Positions 28,583 through 37,718 of a stretch of 37,718 nucleotides of DNA are shown here, piece after piece (position 1 is the first letter of the stretch; each line of letters opens with the position of its first letter). Location: IMG/VR virus record IMGVR_UViG_3300033146_000046, positions 1 through 37,718 of that record. One strand, given 5' to 3'. The DNA is from a virus. The notes below the pieces were generated by a model. The model was not told where the DNA came from, searched no databases, and saw nothing but the letters and a program-made list of their open reading frames with translations. Position numbers and translations under genes: made by a program.

Positions 28583-29746
28583 ATGGCAAAAACCAAAGAT
28601 TCTGGATCTTTAAAGATCAAGAAAAAATCTATTAAAGAACAGGTTAAAACAAACGAACCTGCTAAAGTAGATTTAAGTAAAAAAGTAGAAGAAACAGTTA
28701 CACCAACTGTTGAAGCTAAAGTAGATTTAACACAAAAACCAAAAGAAGATGCCGTTCAAACATCAAAGACAGATGATAGCAATGTTACTGTCGAAAAACC
28801 CGAAGACAAGGGAGACAGCACAACAGTGGTTGAAGATGTACGGGAAACCGAAGAAGAAGTAATTCCTTTACAAGAGATTACTGATGAACCTGTAAAACAA
28901 ACTGCACCTACAAAGTCTACAGAAAAAGAAATTGTATTACCAGAAAATATAGAAAAGCTGGTTAAATTTATGGAGGAAACAAATGGATCAATGGAAGATT
29001 ACGTCAGATTAAACGCTGATTACTCAACAATTGATTCAGGTGTTTTACTTAAAGAATATTACAAAAAAAGTAAACCACATCTAAATGATGAGGAAATAAA
29101 ATTTATCATGGAAGAAAATTTCGACTATGATGAAGACGTTGATGAAGAGCGAGACATCAAAAGAAAAAAACTTGCTTACAAGGAAGAGGTTGCTAAAGCC
29201 AAAAACTTTTTAGAAGATGTTAAAAGTAAGTATTATGACCAAGTCAGATTAAGACCTGGTGTTACTGGAGAACAACAAAAAGCTATTGACTTTTTTAATC
29301 GCTACCAAAAAAATCAGGAAGTTGCTTTACAACAACATGAGGATTTTAAACAAAAAACGTCTAGTTTATTCACTGATGAATTCAAAGGTTTTGATTTTAC
29401 AGTTGGTGAAAAGAAATATAGATATGGTGTTAAAAATCCAAACGAAGTTGCAAAGGCTCAGAGTAATTTACAAGACTTTGTTCAGAAGTTTCTGGACGAT
29501 AAGGGCAACGTACAAGACGCTCAAGGTTATCATAAAGCAATCTTTACTGCTAGAAATGCGGACAAAATAGCACATCACTTTTATGAGCAAGGCAAAGCCG
29601 ATGCTGTTAAAGATGTTGTGAATAAATCTAAAAATGTATCTACAGAGGCGCGTACGTCTCCAAGTGGTGATGTATTTATAGGTGGTTTAAAGGTTCGTGC
29701 TATTAGTGGTTCTGATACAAATAAATTAAAAATTAAAAAACGATAA
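28583..29746 (+). CDS. Probable capsid scaffold/assembly protein
   Basis: The 387-residue protein begins with a low-complexity, K/E/T/V-rich stretch (residues about 1-120, for example KVDLSKKVEETVTPTVEAK) that is probably disordered, continues with charged helices and coiled-coil potential (DVDEERDIKRKKLAYKEEVA), and ends in a basic tail LKIKKR. The same LKIKK motif recurs near its start (GSLKIKKKS). Position between portal and major capsid protein is where tailed phages keep the scaffold. It would guide capsid assembly and then leave. Alternatively it is an internal head protein. Confidence 0.7.
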   Translation: MAKTKDSGSLKIKKKSIKEQVKTNEPAKVDLSKKVEETVTPTVEAKVDLTQKPKEDAVQTSKTDDSNVTVEKPEDKGDSTTVVEDVRETEEEVIPLQEITDEPVKQTAPTKSTEKEIVLPENIEKLVKFMEETNGSMEDYVRLNADYSTIDSGVLLKEYYKKSKPHLNDEEIKFIMEENFDYDEDVDEERDIKRKKLAYKEEVAKAKNFLEDVKSKYYDQVRLRPGVTGEQQKAIDFFNRYQKNQEVALQQHEDFKQKTSSLFTDEFKGFDFTVGEKKYRYGVKNPNEVAKAQSNLQDFVQKFLDDKGNVQDAQGYHKAIFTARNADKIAHHFYEQGKADAVKDVVNKSKNVSTEARTSPSGDVFIGGLKVRAISGSDTNKLKIKKR

Positions 29747-29763
29747 TTTAAAAACAATTAATT

Positions 29764-31245
29764 ATGCCCTTAAATCCTTTATTTGGTACGTTAAACCCGT
29801 CGCAGATCCAACAGATCACTTCGGATAACTACCTTAGTTTTACAGATGGTGCTAATGACTTCGCTCAGCAGTACCTACCTGAAATTTATGAAGCTGAAGT
29901 TGAAAGATATGGAAACAGAACTCTTTCTGGCTTTATAAGAATGGTCGGCGCTGAAATGCCGATGACATCTGATCAAGTAGTTTGGTCAGAACAAAATAGA
30001 TTACATATATCTTACGATACTGTACAACCATTAGGTGCTGCAGGAAACGTATTAGATTTATTTGTAGTCCCAACAGCAGGACTTGCAAACGTTATTACTC
30101 CAGGTATGACTGTAGTAGTTTTGCCTAAGTCTGGTGGTGATGCTATCAAAGCTTACGTTGCTGATTCTGGTATTGTTCCTGGATCTGCTCTTAACGCTAA
30201 TGAGATTCAAGTATTCCCTTACCGTGAAACTTCTGCTGGTGGTGGTTTAATTCCTGCTGACGCTGTAGGATTCAAAGTATTTGTATATGGTTCTGAATAT
30301 CCAAAAGGAAGTTCAGGAGTATTAGAAAACGTTGAGCCATCTTTCACACAGTTCTCAAACAAACCAGTTATTATTAGAGATAGATACGTTGTATCTGGTT
30401 CTGATACTGCACAAATCGGTTGGGTTGAAGTAGCTGCTGAAGACGGAACAAACGGATACTTATGGTATCTAAAAGCTGAATCAGAAACTAGATTAAGATT
30501 CGAAGATTACTTAGAAATGGTTATGGTTGAAGGTGAAGATGCAGAGATTAACGCTGCTTCTGCTAACTTATTCCATACTCAAGCTAACGCTGGTATTACA
30601 GACTTTAACGCTGCTAATGCTGCTTTACTAGGTACTCAAGGTTTATTTGCTGCTATCGTTGACAGAGGAAATGTATTCTCTGCTTTCGCTGGTGCATTAG
30701 CTGATTTCGATACAATTCTTGAGAATTTAGATTCACAAGGAGCTATTGAAGAAAATATGTTATTCTTAGACAGAGCTACAGAGCTTGACATAGACAACAT
30801 GCTTGCTTCTCAAAACTCTTACGGTATCGGTGGTACATCTTACGGTGTATTTGAAAATTCTGAAGAAATGGCTCTTAACTTACAGTTCTCAGGATTCAGA
30901 AGAGGATCTTACGATTTCTATAAGACAAGCTGGAAATACTTAAACGATGCTTCTACAAGAGGTGGTTCTAGTAACTACACTCAAAATAGTGACATCGAAG
31001 GAGTATTAATTCCTGCTGGTACTTCTACTGTTTATGACCAAATTTTAGGTACAAACATTAGACGTCCATTCTTACACGTAAGATATAGAGCTTCTCAAAC
31101 TGATGATAGAAGAATGAAGTCTTGGATCACTGGTTCTGTCGGTGGTGCTTACACTTCTGATCTAGATGCAATGGAAGTAAACTTCTTATCTGAAAGATGT
31201 TTATGTGTACAAGGTGCTAACAACTTCGTGTTGATGACATCTTAA
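29764..31245 (+). CDS. Major capsid protein
   Basis: The 493-residue protein lies after portal and scaffold. It begins MPLNPLFGTLNPSQIQQITS and continues YLPEIYEAEVERYGNRTLSG and RMVGAEMPMTSDQVVWSEQN, an N-terminal arm pattern I recall from crAss-like and marine podovirus capsid proteins. The rest fits an HK97 fold in composition (long acidic helix RLRFEDYLEMVMVEGEDAEI, beta-rich ends) but this cannot be proven by reading. Codon use differs visibly from neighbours, with many GCT, GGT, TCT, AAC and TTC codons, as expected for a very highly expressed gene. A strong terminator follows. Confidence 0.88.
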   Translation: MPLNPLFGTLNPSQIQQITSDNYLSFTDGANDFAQQYLPEIYEAEVERYGNRTLSGFIRMVGAEMPMTSDQVVWSEQNRLHISYDTVQPLGAAGNVLDLFVVPTAGLANVITPGMTVVVLPKSGGDAIKAYVADSGIVPGSALNANEIQVFPYRETSAGGGLIPADAVGFKVFVYGSEYPKGSSGVLENVEPSFTQFSNKPVIIRDRYVVSGSDTAQIGWVEVAAEDGTNGYLWYLKAESETRLRFEDYLEMVMVEGEDAEINAASANLFHTQANAGITDFNAANAALLGTQGLFAAIVDRGNVFSAFAGALADFDTILENLDSQGAIEENMLFLDRATELDIDNMLASQNSYGIGGTSYGVFENSEEMALNLQFSGFRRGSYDFYKTSWKYLNDASTRGGSSNYTQNSDIEGVLIPAGTSTVYDQILGTNIRRPFLHVRYRASQTDDRRMKSWITGSVGGAYTSDLDAMEVNFLSERCLCVQGANNFVLMTS

Positions 31246-31255
31246 TACTTTTCAT

Positions 31256-31288
31256 AAGGTTACGGGCGCTTCGGCGCCCTTATACCTT
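31256..31288 (+). terminator. Rho-independent terminator after major capsid gene
   Basis: GGGCGC-TTCG-GCGCCC (31264-31279) is a perfect six-pair GC stem with a TTCG (UUCG) loop. It can be extended by AAGGT/ACCTT (31256-31260 with 31284-31288). Downstream are AT-rich bases. It stands 19 bases after the capsid stop. Confidence 0.85.
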
Positions 31289-31312
31289 TAACTTATTTAA
31301 TTATATTATATC

Positions 31313-32089
31313 ATGACAAAAAAGAAAAAAAACAAAGAGGTCGTTGATAACGACTCTTGGGAAATAAAAGACAGACAATATTATTTATTAGGTGGTAGAG
31401 AACCTATAACATATACATTGTCTTCAAGACATACGCAGAGATACCCATTATTATGGTTTGATCCTGAAACTAATGAACAAAGAGCTTTAAGATATGCTAC
31501 TAACCAAAACTCACCATTTGTTGATGAGCAAAAAGGGGAAGTAACTTTAAAGCACATACAATTTAAAGATGGTGTATTGGTGGTTCCTAAAGAATACCAA
31601 GCATTACAAAAATTAATGTCATTATATCACCCAGGTTTAAACAAGAAATATGCTGAAAGAAAACCAGTTCAAGCAGCTATTCATGAAGTAGATCAATTAG
31701 AATTTGAATTAGATGCTATGAATGTTGCGAGGCAAATAGATATTGATTTAGCGGAAGCTATATTAAGAGTTGAAAAAGGATCGAGTGTATCAAATTTAAG
31801 TTCGAAAGAATTAAAAAGAGATATATTAGTATTTGCTAGAAATAAACCTTCGTTGTTTATTAAATTAGCAAATGATGAAAATGTTCAATTAAGAAACATA
31901 TCTATAAAAGCAGTTGAACAAGGTATAATTTCTTTGTCTAATAAAAATAAAGATTTTTTATGGACAGAAAATAAAGAGGTTATAATGAAAGTTCCTTTTG
32001 GAGAAAATCCATATAGTGCCTTTGCAAGTTTCTTACAAACTGATGAAGGTATCATGGTGCTGAAGTCTATAGAAAAGAAACTATACTAA
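31313..32089 (+). CDS. Probable head protein, 258 aa
   Basis: The product begins with a lysine-rich MTKKKKNKEVVDND, then WEIKDRQYYLLGGREPITYT, a beta-rich part (residues about 15-95) and a helical second half (AMNVARQIDIDLAEAILRVE, about 136-155). The C-terminus ends KSIEKKLY. Terminators on both sides set it off from the capsid and connector genes, which suggests separate control of its amount. A similar gene stands between capsid and connectors in crAss-like phages as I remember them. Capsid-completion or inner-head role is an inference. Confidence 0.62.
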   Translation: MTKKKKNKEVVDNDSWEIKDRQYYLLGGREPITYTLSSRHTQRYPLLWFDPETNEQRALRYATNQNSPFVDEQKGEVTLKHIQFKDGVLVVPKEYQALQKLMSLYHPGLNKKYAERKPVQAAIHEVDQLEFELDAMNVARQIDIDLAEAILRVEKGSSVSNLSSKELKRDILVFARNKPSLFIKLANDENVQLRNISIKAVEQGIISLSNKNKDFLWTENKEVIMKVPFGENPYSAFASFLQTDEGIMVLKSIEKKLY

Positions 32090-32097
32090 TAATAAAT

Positions 32098-32124
32098 AGG
32101 CGGGTTAACGCTCGCCTTTATTAT
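32098..32124 (+). terminator. Probable rho-independent terminator
   Basis: AGGCGGGT-TAAC-GCTCGCCT (32098-32117) forms an eight-pair stem (two G-T pairs) with loop TAAC, followed by TTATTAT. It lies eight bases after the 258-residue gene stop. Confidence 0.7.
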
Positions 32125-32138
32125 AACAATAACATACT

Positions 32139-32885
32139 ATGGCTATAAACGTAAATTCTGTATATAGAACTGTATTATTAATTTTAAATAAAGAGCAACG
32201 TGGATACATGACGCCTGATGAATTTAATAAAACAGCTACACAAGTACAGTTAGATATATTTGAAAAATACTTTGATGATTTAAATCAACAGCTACGTGTC
32301 ATGCAAACTGATACTGACTATGCTGACAGACAGATGAATATAGATGAAAAAATAGCTATATTTAAAACCTTTGGAGATTGTAACTACATTGATCCACAAG
32401 GTTATTTTACCCTCCCTACTGTAGATTACTACGGTAACACAGTTGAGTTTTATAGACTCGGAACAGCTGTGTATAATGAAGAAGTAGAACTACAAAGACT
32501 AGATAGAAATGATTTTTACTACGCAGAAAAATCTAAACTAACTAGAGCTTCATTACAATTTCCAACTTACTTATATGAAAACGAATTATTGTTTGTTAGA
32601 CCTAAAGCTATAACTAGCAGGGTTACCGTGAACTATGTTCGTAAACCAATTCCTGTTAGATGGGGATATGAAACTGGACCACAAGGTCAGTATGTTTATA
32701 ATAGTACAGCTTATGAACCTTCATTAAACCCAACTGGTTCTACTCAATTTGAACTTCATCCATCAGAACAAAGTGAAGTTGTATTAAAAATATTAATGTA
32801 CGCTGGGATAATTATTAGAGATCCTCAAATCGTACAAGCGGCTGCTCAAGAAGTCGCAATGAATGAGCAAAATGAAAAAATATAA
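32139..32885 (+). CDS. Head-tail connector (ring) protein 1
   Basis: The 248-residue protein begins MAINVNSVYRTVLLILNKEQ followed by RGYMTPDEFNKTATQVQLDI, a start I recognise from connector or ring proteins of marine and crAss-like podoviruses. The middle is beta-rich (GYFTLPTVDYYGNTVEFYRL), and the end is a helix QAAAQEVAMNEQNEKI. It would attach below the portal and join the tail. The next gene begins three bases after its stop. Confidence in the precise ring position is moderate. Confidence 0.7.
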   Translation: MAINVNSVYRTVLLILNKEQRGYMTPDEFNKTATQVQLDIFEKYFDDLNQQLRVMQTDTDYADRQMNIDEKIAIFKTFGDCNYIDPQGYFTLPTVDYYGNTVEFYRLGTAVYNEEVELQRLDRNDFYYAEKSKLTRASLQFPTYLYENELLFVRPKAITSRVTVNYVRKPIPVRWGYETGPQGQYVYNSTAYEPSLNPTGSTQFELHPSEQSEVVLKILMYAGIIIRDPQIVQAAAQEVAMNEQNEKI

Positions 32886-32888
32886 TAA

Positions 32889-34061
32889 ATGGCATTAATT
32901 TCAGAAAACAATAGACAGTATTACGCGGGAACACAAACGTTCATAGCAGATGGTGTTGACTTTAGTTTCACTACTACATTTAATACTGATTTAATTTTTA
33001 CAACAGCTGACCCCACAAATGTCAACTGGCCTGCAAATAACTTTTATTTAGAAGTTAGTATAGATGGTGGTGTAACATATACTCCGCTATATAATACTTA
33101 CACAGTGGTAGATAATACAATAACTGTAACAGGTGGATTAGTTGCTGGTAATTATTTAAAAGTTCAATTAACTGAAAACACAGTGTGGCAAAATTATGGT
33201 GGATATTCATATACAAAGCTTCACGATGTAATCACTAACTATATGATTGCTTATGTTGGCGCTGGAAAATTAGTACCTAGTGTTAAAAGAACCGATGTTA
33301 TATTTCATGCTAAAAGAGGTTTACAAGAATTTAGCTATGATACTTTAAAAAGTATTAGATCTCAAGAATTACAAATACCACATAGTTTATCTTTAGTTAT
33401 TCCTCAAGATTACGTTAATCACGTAAGAATAGCGTGGAAAGATGAGTTAGGGGTTTTACATACTATACTTCCTAATAATGGTTTAACAACTAATCCATAC
33501 GAGAGTTTAGCTCAAGACCAAGATGGTTTACCAATACAAGACGCTTTAAATGAAAATCTAGAAACAACCTCATTAACTAAGCAAGCTTGGAAAGTAGCAA
33601 ATGATAGATTAATATCTGGATGGAGTGGTAATTGGTGGAGTTATTATACAGATTATTTTAGCACACCTTTTCCTTTATATTGGAACCAAATAGTAGGTCA
33701 AAGATACGGTTTAAATCCTCAAACAAGCCAAACAAATGGTTGGTTTGGAATAGATGAGAGACAAGGTAAGTTTACTTTTTCAAGTAATTTGGCTGGAAAA
33801 ATAATTGTATTAGAATACATATCTGACGGACTATCATACGATTTAGATACTAGAATACCAAAGATGGCGGAAGAAGCTTTGTACGCTTATATAAACTATC
33901 AAATATTAGCCACTAGAGCTCGTATGCCTGAGTATGTAGTTAGAAGATATCAAAAAGAAAAAAGTGCAAAACTAAGAAATGCTAAAATTAGATTATCTAA
34001 TATTAAATTAGATCAAATAGTACAAGTTATGCGTGGTAAATCTAAATGGATTAAACATTAA
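32889..34061 (+). CDS. Head-tail connector/tail tube-like (ring) protein 2
   Basis: The 390-residue protein has a beta-rich N-terminal domain with Ig-like character (residues about 1-105, with FSFTTTFNTDLIFT and GNYLKVQLTEN), then a helical connector-like part beginning YTKLHDVITNYMIAYVG (about 106-122) and RGLQEFSYDTLKSI. The basic C-terminus (VVRRYQKEKSAKLRNAKIRL) is a helix. It follows connector protein 1 by three bases. Possibly comparable to P22 gp4 or crAss ring proteins. This is an inference from place and fold pattern. Confidence 0.65.
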   Translation: MALISENNRQYYAGTQTFIADGVDFSFTTTFNTDLIFTTADPTNVNWPANNFYLEVSIDGGVTYTPLYNTYTVVDNTITVTGGLVAGNYLKVQLTENTVWQNYGGYSYTKLHDVITNYMIAYVGAGKLVPSVKRTDVIFHAKRGLQEFSYDTLKSIRSQELQIPHSLSLVIPQDYVNHVRIAWKDELGVLHTILPNNGLTTNPYESLAQDQDGLPIQDALNENLETTSLTKQAWKVANDRLISGWSGNWWSYYTDYFSTPFPLYWNQIVGQRYGLNPQTSQTNGWFGIDERQGKFTFSSNLAGKIIVLEYISDGLSYDLDTRIPKMAEEALYAYINYQILATRARMPEYVVRRYQKEKSAKLRNAKIRLSNIKLDQIVQVMRGKSKWIKH

Positions 34062-34067
34062 AATTAA

Positions 34068-37000
34068 ATGGCAGAAATAAAAAATACTTTTCTAAAGTCC
34101 AAAATGAACAAGGACTTAGATGAAAGATTACTACCTAACGGTGAATATCGTGACGCTCAGAATATAGCAATATCAAAGTCAGAAGATAGTAACGTTGGAG
34201 CTGCTGAAAACGTACAAGGAACTCAATTAGTATTAAACGGAGATATAGGTAAAAGAGTTGCAGATGTTTTATCTGCACCCGATGATTTAGTTATTGTAGG
34301 TCAATTTGCAGACGAAATAACCAGTAAAATATATTTATTTTTAACTGATAATTTTGTTGATAAATTAGCTTACATTGAAACTAGTCAAAATGCTATAGTA
34401 AGATATGACATAGATACTGGAGATATTTATATATATTCTGCTGGACCGTTTTTAAATTTTTCTACAGGATATCAAATAAGAAATGTTAATATTATAGAAG
34501 ATTTAATGTTTTGGACTGATAACAGAAACCAACCTAGGGTTCTAAATATAAACAATCCAAATGCTACTTTAATTGAAAATTTCACTTCTATAGCTGATTT
34601 ACCGTATACTACTGAAGATCAAATTACTGTTTGTAAATATAATCCTTATAAGCCAATTGAAGTTTGGAAAGATAACGGAGGTGTTATTGAAACGACTATG
34701 GTAGACGCAGTTAGCTCTACTTCTCCAATGATTGCTCAGGTACAAATGGCTAACAATATTGGTTCACCTGTGTCACCTCAAGAAATAGTAGTAGATGTAA
34801 CAACTTATACTCCTGGTATGACTGACCTTCTTGCTGTTGGTAAACAAATATGGACTAGTGACGGTCAAATAAGCCAAAAAGACAATGTGTATATTGTTGC
34901 AAACACAGGGATAGGATCTTTTTCTATTGCTCAAAGAGATGGAACTAATTTTATAGCTAGGTTTTTGGCTTTTGCTTCAAACCCTGTTATGTTGTATTTT
35001 GGATATGAAAATCCTAATTGGGATAATACAGGTGGTGAATCTACTTATCCTGGTAATCAAGATTTTTTAACTGATAAATTTGTTAGATTTAGTTATAGAT
35101 TTAAATTTACAGATGGAGAATTTTCTTTAATGGCTCCGTTTACACAACCTTGTTTTATTCCAAAACAGTACGGTTATTTCTTAGAAGGTATTCTTAATCC
35201 TCAGACTGGAGAAGAAGTAAGTGATGAAACTAGAACGTACGAAAGTACAGTTGTTTCTTTTATGGAAAACTTAGTTAATAGAATAGGTTTACAGTTGCCA
35301 ATGCCAGACGGAATAGATGGCACTCAACTAAACGCTAATCAATTGCTTGATGTTTTAAATGTACAAGAAATAGAATTATTATATAAAGAGTCTGATAGTT
35401 TAGTCGTTTCAGTTGTAGATAGAATAACAACAGAGCAACTAAATACAGCTGGTGCTGTAACTATATATGAATATGATTATTTAGCTACCGAACCATTTAA
35501 AGTACTACCTGAAGATCAAACTACTAGAGTGTATGATAAAGTACCTGTAAAAGCTTTAGGTCAAGAAATAATAAGCAACAGAATAGTATATAGTAATTTT
35601 CAAAACAAACACACTCCACCTGAGTCTTTAGATTACAATGTCGGTGTATCTTCTAAAATTCCTTATGATGAAGTTAATAGCAATTATAGTTACTCAGCTT
35701 ACCCAAATCATACGGTAAAACAAAATAGATACTATCAAGTAGGAATAGTTTTATCTGATAGATATGGAAGAACCTCCACGGTATTACTTTCCAATAATCA
35801 AAACTTTGTAGCAGCAGCCCCGCCCAACCCTCAGTTTGGTGCTGATACTATATACGTACCATATCAAGATGAATATGATACTCAAAATTTTAATAACATA
35901 GTAGATTGGCCGGGTAATAGTTTAAAAATATATTTCAACAATATTATAGATTCAGCTTTTGATGATGTATTAGGTACTCCTGGTTTATATAATGGAGATC
36001 CAACTAGTAGTAGTTACAATCCGCTTGGTTGGTATACTTATAAAGTTGTTGTTAAACAAAAACAGCAAGAGTATTATAATGTTTACTTACCTGGTATATT
36101 AACAGGTTTACCAGCTAAAGCTCCTAATTATCCTGATGGAGAAATATATACATCAACTCTAACGTTGTTTAATGATAATATAAACAAAGTACCAAGAGAT
36201 TTAAAAGAAGTAGGACCAGATCAAACACAGTTTAGAAGTAGCGTAGAGTTGTTTGGAAAAGTAAGTCCTGAGCTACCACTAAATACAACAGTGGTTCCTG
36301 TAAGCAACCCTCTTTATAACACTCAATATCTACCTGACTTAGTACCAGATATTACAACGCAAATTGCTAGACAAACTGACTTATTTAAAAGCGAGTATTT
36401 TGATACTACAGCCCTCTACGAGGATCTAGAAGATGTTTATGATAATCAATCTAACCCTTATTTAGCAAGAGTGTCTACTCAAAAGCTAATAGGTAGCGCA
36501 GGAATTGATCCCGTGCCAGCAGATGGTTATCCTTTTTTATTAAGTGTTTATGAAACTAAACCAACGGAATCTAGATTAGAATTGTTCTGGGAAACATCAA
36601 CTACTGGTAAAATATTAGATTTAAATAATGCTATCAATACTACAATACCTTCTATTCCAGCTGAAATTGAAAACTTTACATCTCAATTTGTAGAAGACAG
36701 AAGCTACACACTTCCAGTGCAACCATATACAACTGGAGAAGGACCGATTATAACATCCGACTTTTATGTGGAAGATGCATTAGGAGCTATTATTCCTAGT
36801 TCATCTTTAACGATGACTATTTTAAATGGTGCTGGTACTGATGTAACTGCAGATGTAGGAATTACATTAGTTCAAACAGCGGCTGGAGTATTAACTCCTA
36901 ATGGTGCTACGCTTGCTTATGACAGTTATACTTTACAAATAAGTAAGTTCTTTGTGTACTTAGCTAACGTAGATATTAGAACTTGGACTTTGTTTTTTGT

Positions 37001-37718
37001 ACCTGAAAACACTGCAACTGGTGATATAGGTCCAACTTTAACCAAAAGTTTAGCTTTAGGTAATGCTGCACCAATTTTTAACCCTGTCTTTACACCGGTT
37101 TTGTATCCTTATAATAGTTTTGGTCCATTACCACCAGGGCAAATAGGCCCAATATACGACGCGGTTAATGGTAGTGCAGATCCAAGTCCTGGTGTTAACG
37201 AGCTTCAATTACAATATGCTATAGCTGAGCAGAGTCAATACGGTCAAGGGGTTCAAATTTTTGATATTAATCCAGGCACAGGAGAGCTATTTCAATTACC
37301 TCAAACTATAATGTCTGGTCCTTATTTTATTAAGTTAGCTGCTACAGATGCAAACGGTACTGGATTAACAACGTTGCAAGATCTAAACTTTGATTTTGGA
37401 GAAGAATCAGTAACATGTACTTTTATTGATTCTGGAGAAGCTATCAATGGATTACAAGGCTCTGACGCGGGATTTGTTATATGGTCTAATAAATCAACTG
37501 GTTTAACAGTTACAGATTATGACACTGACAGACCAGGTTCAGCTGGTAATCCTAGTAATCCATCATATCCTACAGATATTTGGAGTCAAATACTACCTCC
37601 TCAAAACCCTGCTAATATTAACACTATAACATATGGTACTCTTGGCGCAGGATTTACATACGATGTAAAGTCTTTAGATTTATCTGATGGACCTAGTTGG
37701 TGTACGTTAACTGGTGCT
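34068..37718 (+). CDS. Tail stabilisation-like protein (P22 gp10-like), cut by window edge
   Basis: The reading frame stays open for 1217 codons to the right edge. It begins MAEIKNTFLKSKMNKDLDER then LLPNGEYRDAQNIAISKSED, the start pattern MNKDxDERLxPNGxYRDAxN that I recognise from tail stabilisation proteins of crAss-like and marine podoviruses. NRIVYSNFQNKHTPPESLDY (near residue 505-524) is a second typical block. The following region (from about residue 880) is beta-rich and fibre-like, so the protein may combine a gp10-like hub with appendage domains. It would plug the connector and carry fibres. Confidence 0.78.
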   Translation, partial: MAEIKNTFLKSKMNKDLDERLLPNGEYRDAQNIAISKSEDSNVGAAENVQGTQLVLNGDIGKRVADVLSAPDDLVIVGQFADEITSKIYLFLTDNFVDKLAYIETSQNAIVRYDIDTGDIYIYSAGPFLNFSTGYQIRNVNIIEDLMFWTDNRNQPRVLNINNPNATLIENFTSIADLPYTTEDQITVCKYNPYKPIEVWKDNGGVIETTMVDAVSSTSPMIAQVQMANNIGSPVSPQEIVVDVTTYTPGMTDLLAVGKQIWTSDGQISQKDNVYIVANTGIGSFSIAQRDGTNFIARFLAFASNPVMLYFGYENPNWDNTGGESTYPGNQDFLTDKFVRFSYRFKFTDGEFSLMAPFTQPCFIPKQYGYFLEGILNPQTGEEVSDETRTYESTVVSFMENLVNRIGLQLPMPDGIDGTQLNANQLLDVLNVQEIELLYKESDSLVVSVVDRITTEQLNTAGAVTIYEYDYLATEPFKVLPEDQTTRVYDKVPVKALGQEIISNRIVYSNFQNKHTPPESLDYNVGVSSKIPYDEVNSNYSYSAYPNHTVKQNRYYQVGIVLSDRYGRTSTVLLSNNQNFVAAAPPNPQFGADTIYVPYQDEYDTQNFNNIVDWPGNSLKIYFNNIIDSAFDDVLGTPGLYNGDPTSSSYNPLGWYTYKVVVKQKQQEYYNVYLPGILTGLPAKAPNYPDGEIYTSTLTLFNDNINKVPRDLKEVGPDQTQFRSSVELFGKVSPELPLNTTVVPVSNPLYNTQYLPDLVPDITTQIARQTDLFKSEYFDTTALYEDLEDVYDNQSNPYLARVSTQKLIGSAGIDPVPADGYPFLLSVYETKPTESRLELFWETSTTGKILDLNNAINTTIPSIPAEIENFTSQFVEDRSYTLPVQPYTTGEGPIITSDFYVEDALGAIIPSSSLTMTILNGAGTDVTADVGITLVQTAAGVLTPNGATLAYDSYTLQISKFFVYLANVDIRTWTLFFVPENTATGDIGPTLTKSLALGNAAPIFNPVFTPVLYPYNSFGPLPPGQIGPIYDAVNGSADPSPGVNELQLQYAIAEQSQYGQGVQIFDINPGTGELFQLPQTIMSGPYFIKLAATDANGTGLTTLQDLNFDFGEESVTCTFIDSGEAINGLQGSDAGFVIWSNKSTGLTVTDYDTDRPGSAGNPSNPSYPTDIWSQILPPQNPANINTITYGTLGAGFTYDVKSLDLSDGPSWCTLTGA

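Noticed and set aside
1-37718. CRISPR array, insertion sequence, integrase or attachment site
   Set aside because: No regularly spaced direct repeats, transposase or integrase motifs were seen on either strand. The tRNA-like elements could mimic attachment sites, but no integrase is present in the window.

Overview
The window is most likely part of a tailed dsDNA bacteriophage of the podovirus type that infects a member of the Bacteroidota, probably a marine flavobacterium. The support is: AT-rich DNA throughout; very dense packing with stop/start overlaps (TAATG, ATGA); A-rich leaders without Shine-Dalgarno sequences before most start codons; a complete terminase, portal, scaffold, major capsid and connector block; and tail and connector proteins that resemble those of marine Bacteroidota podoviruses, including crAss-like ones. 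The host and the crAss-like comparison rest on recalled family resemblance and could not be searched. No integrase, DNA polymerase, endolysin, CRISPR array or insertion sequence is visible. Both window ends cut through genes.

The genome is split into two divergent arms that meet at a 646-base AT-rich region (10525-11170).

Left arm, minus strand, 1-10881 (DNA metabolism and takeover). Reading from the junction outwards, it starts with about fifteen very small genes of unknown function, including two single-pass membrane proteins and a zinc-ribbon protein. It continues with a few medium unknown genes and ATP-dependent DNA ligase, then a conserved phage protein, an HTH protein, a sigma-70-family factor, an Erf-type annealing protein, an exonuclease VIII-like nuclease, an SSB-like protein, and a T7/Twinkle-type primase-helicase cut by the window edge. 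Six copies of an identically spaced promoter-like motif (TTACAAA, 19 bases, GATAATATAA) point into this arm. Between its genes lie three tRNA-like elements, each with a clear T-arm and acceptor stem but no normal anticodon arm, plus a 327-base structured non-coding stretch (7978-8304).

Right arm, plus strand, 11171-37718 (virion building). First come tail-fibre-like proteins and small companions (11171-14786). A GroEL-type chaperonin and its GroES partner follow (14820-16614), then a winged-helix-like protein and several probable virion proteins. A second fibre (19275-21575) carries YadA-like head repeats and an S74 self-cleaving chaperone tail. A small HExxH metallopeptidase-like protein, a 3TM holin and a protein that may be a second, duplicated GroES-like co-chaperonin come next. 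The arm ends with terminase, portal, scaffold, major capsid protein, a head protein, two connector proteins and a long tail stabilisation-like protein cut by the right edge. Rho-independent terminators flank the gene after the major capsid gene.

How it may work together (inference): the phage sigma factor may direct RNA polymerase to some or all of the six motif promoters, or to late genes. The exonuclease, Erf, SSB and ligase form an annealing-type recombination and replication module. The chaperonins probably help fold capsid or fibre proteins.
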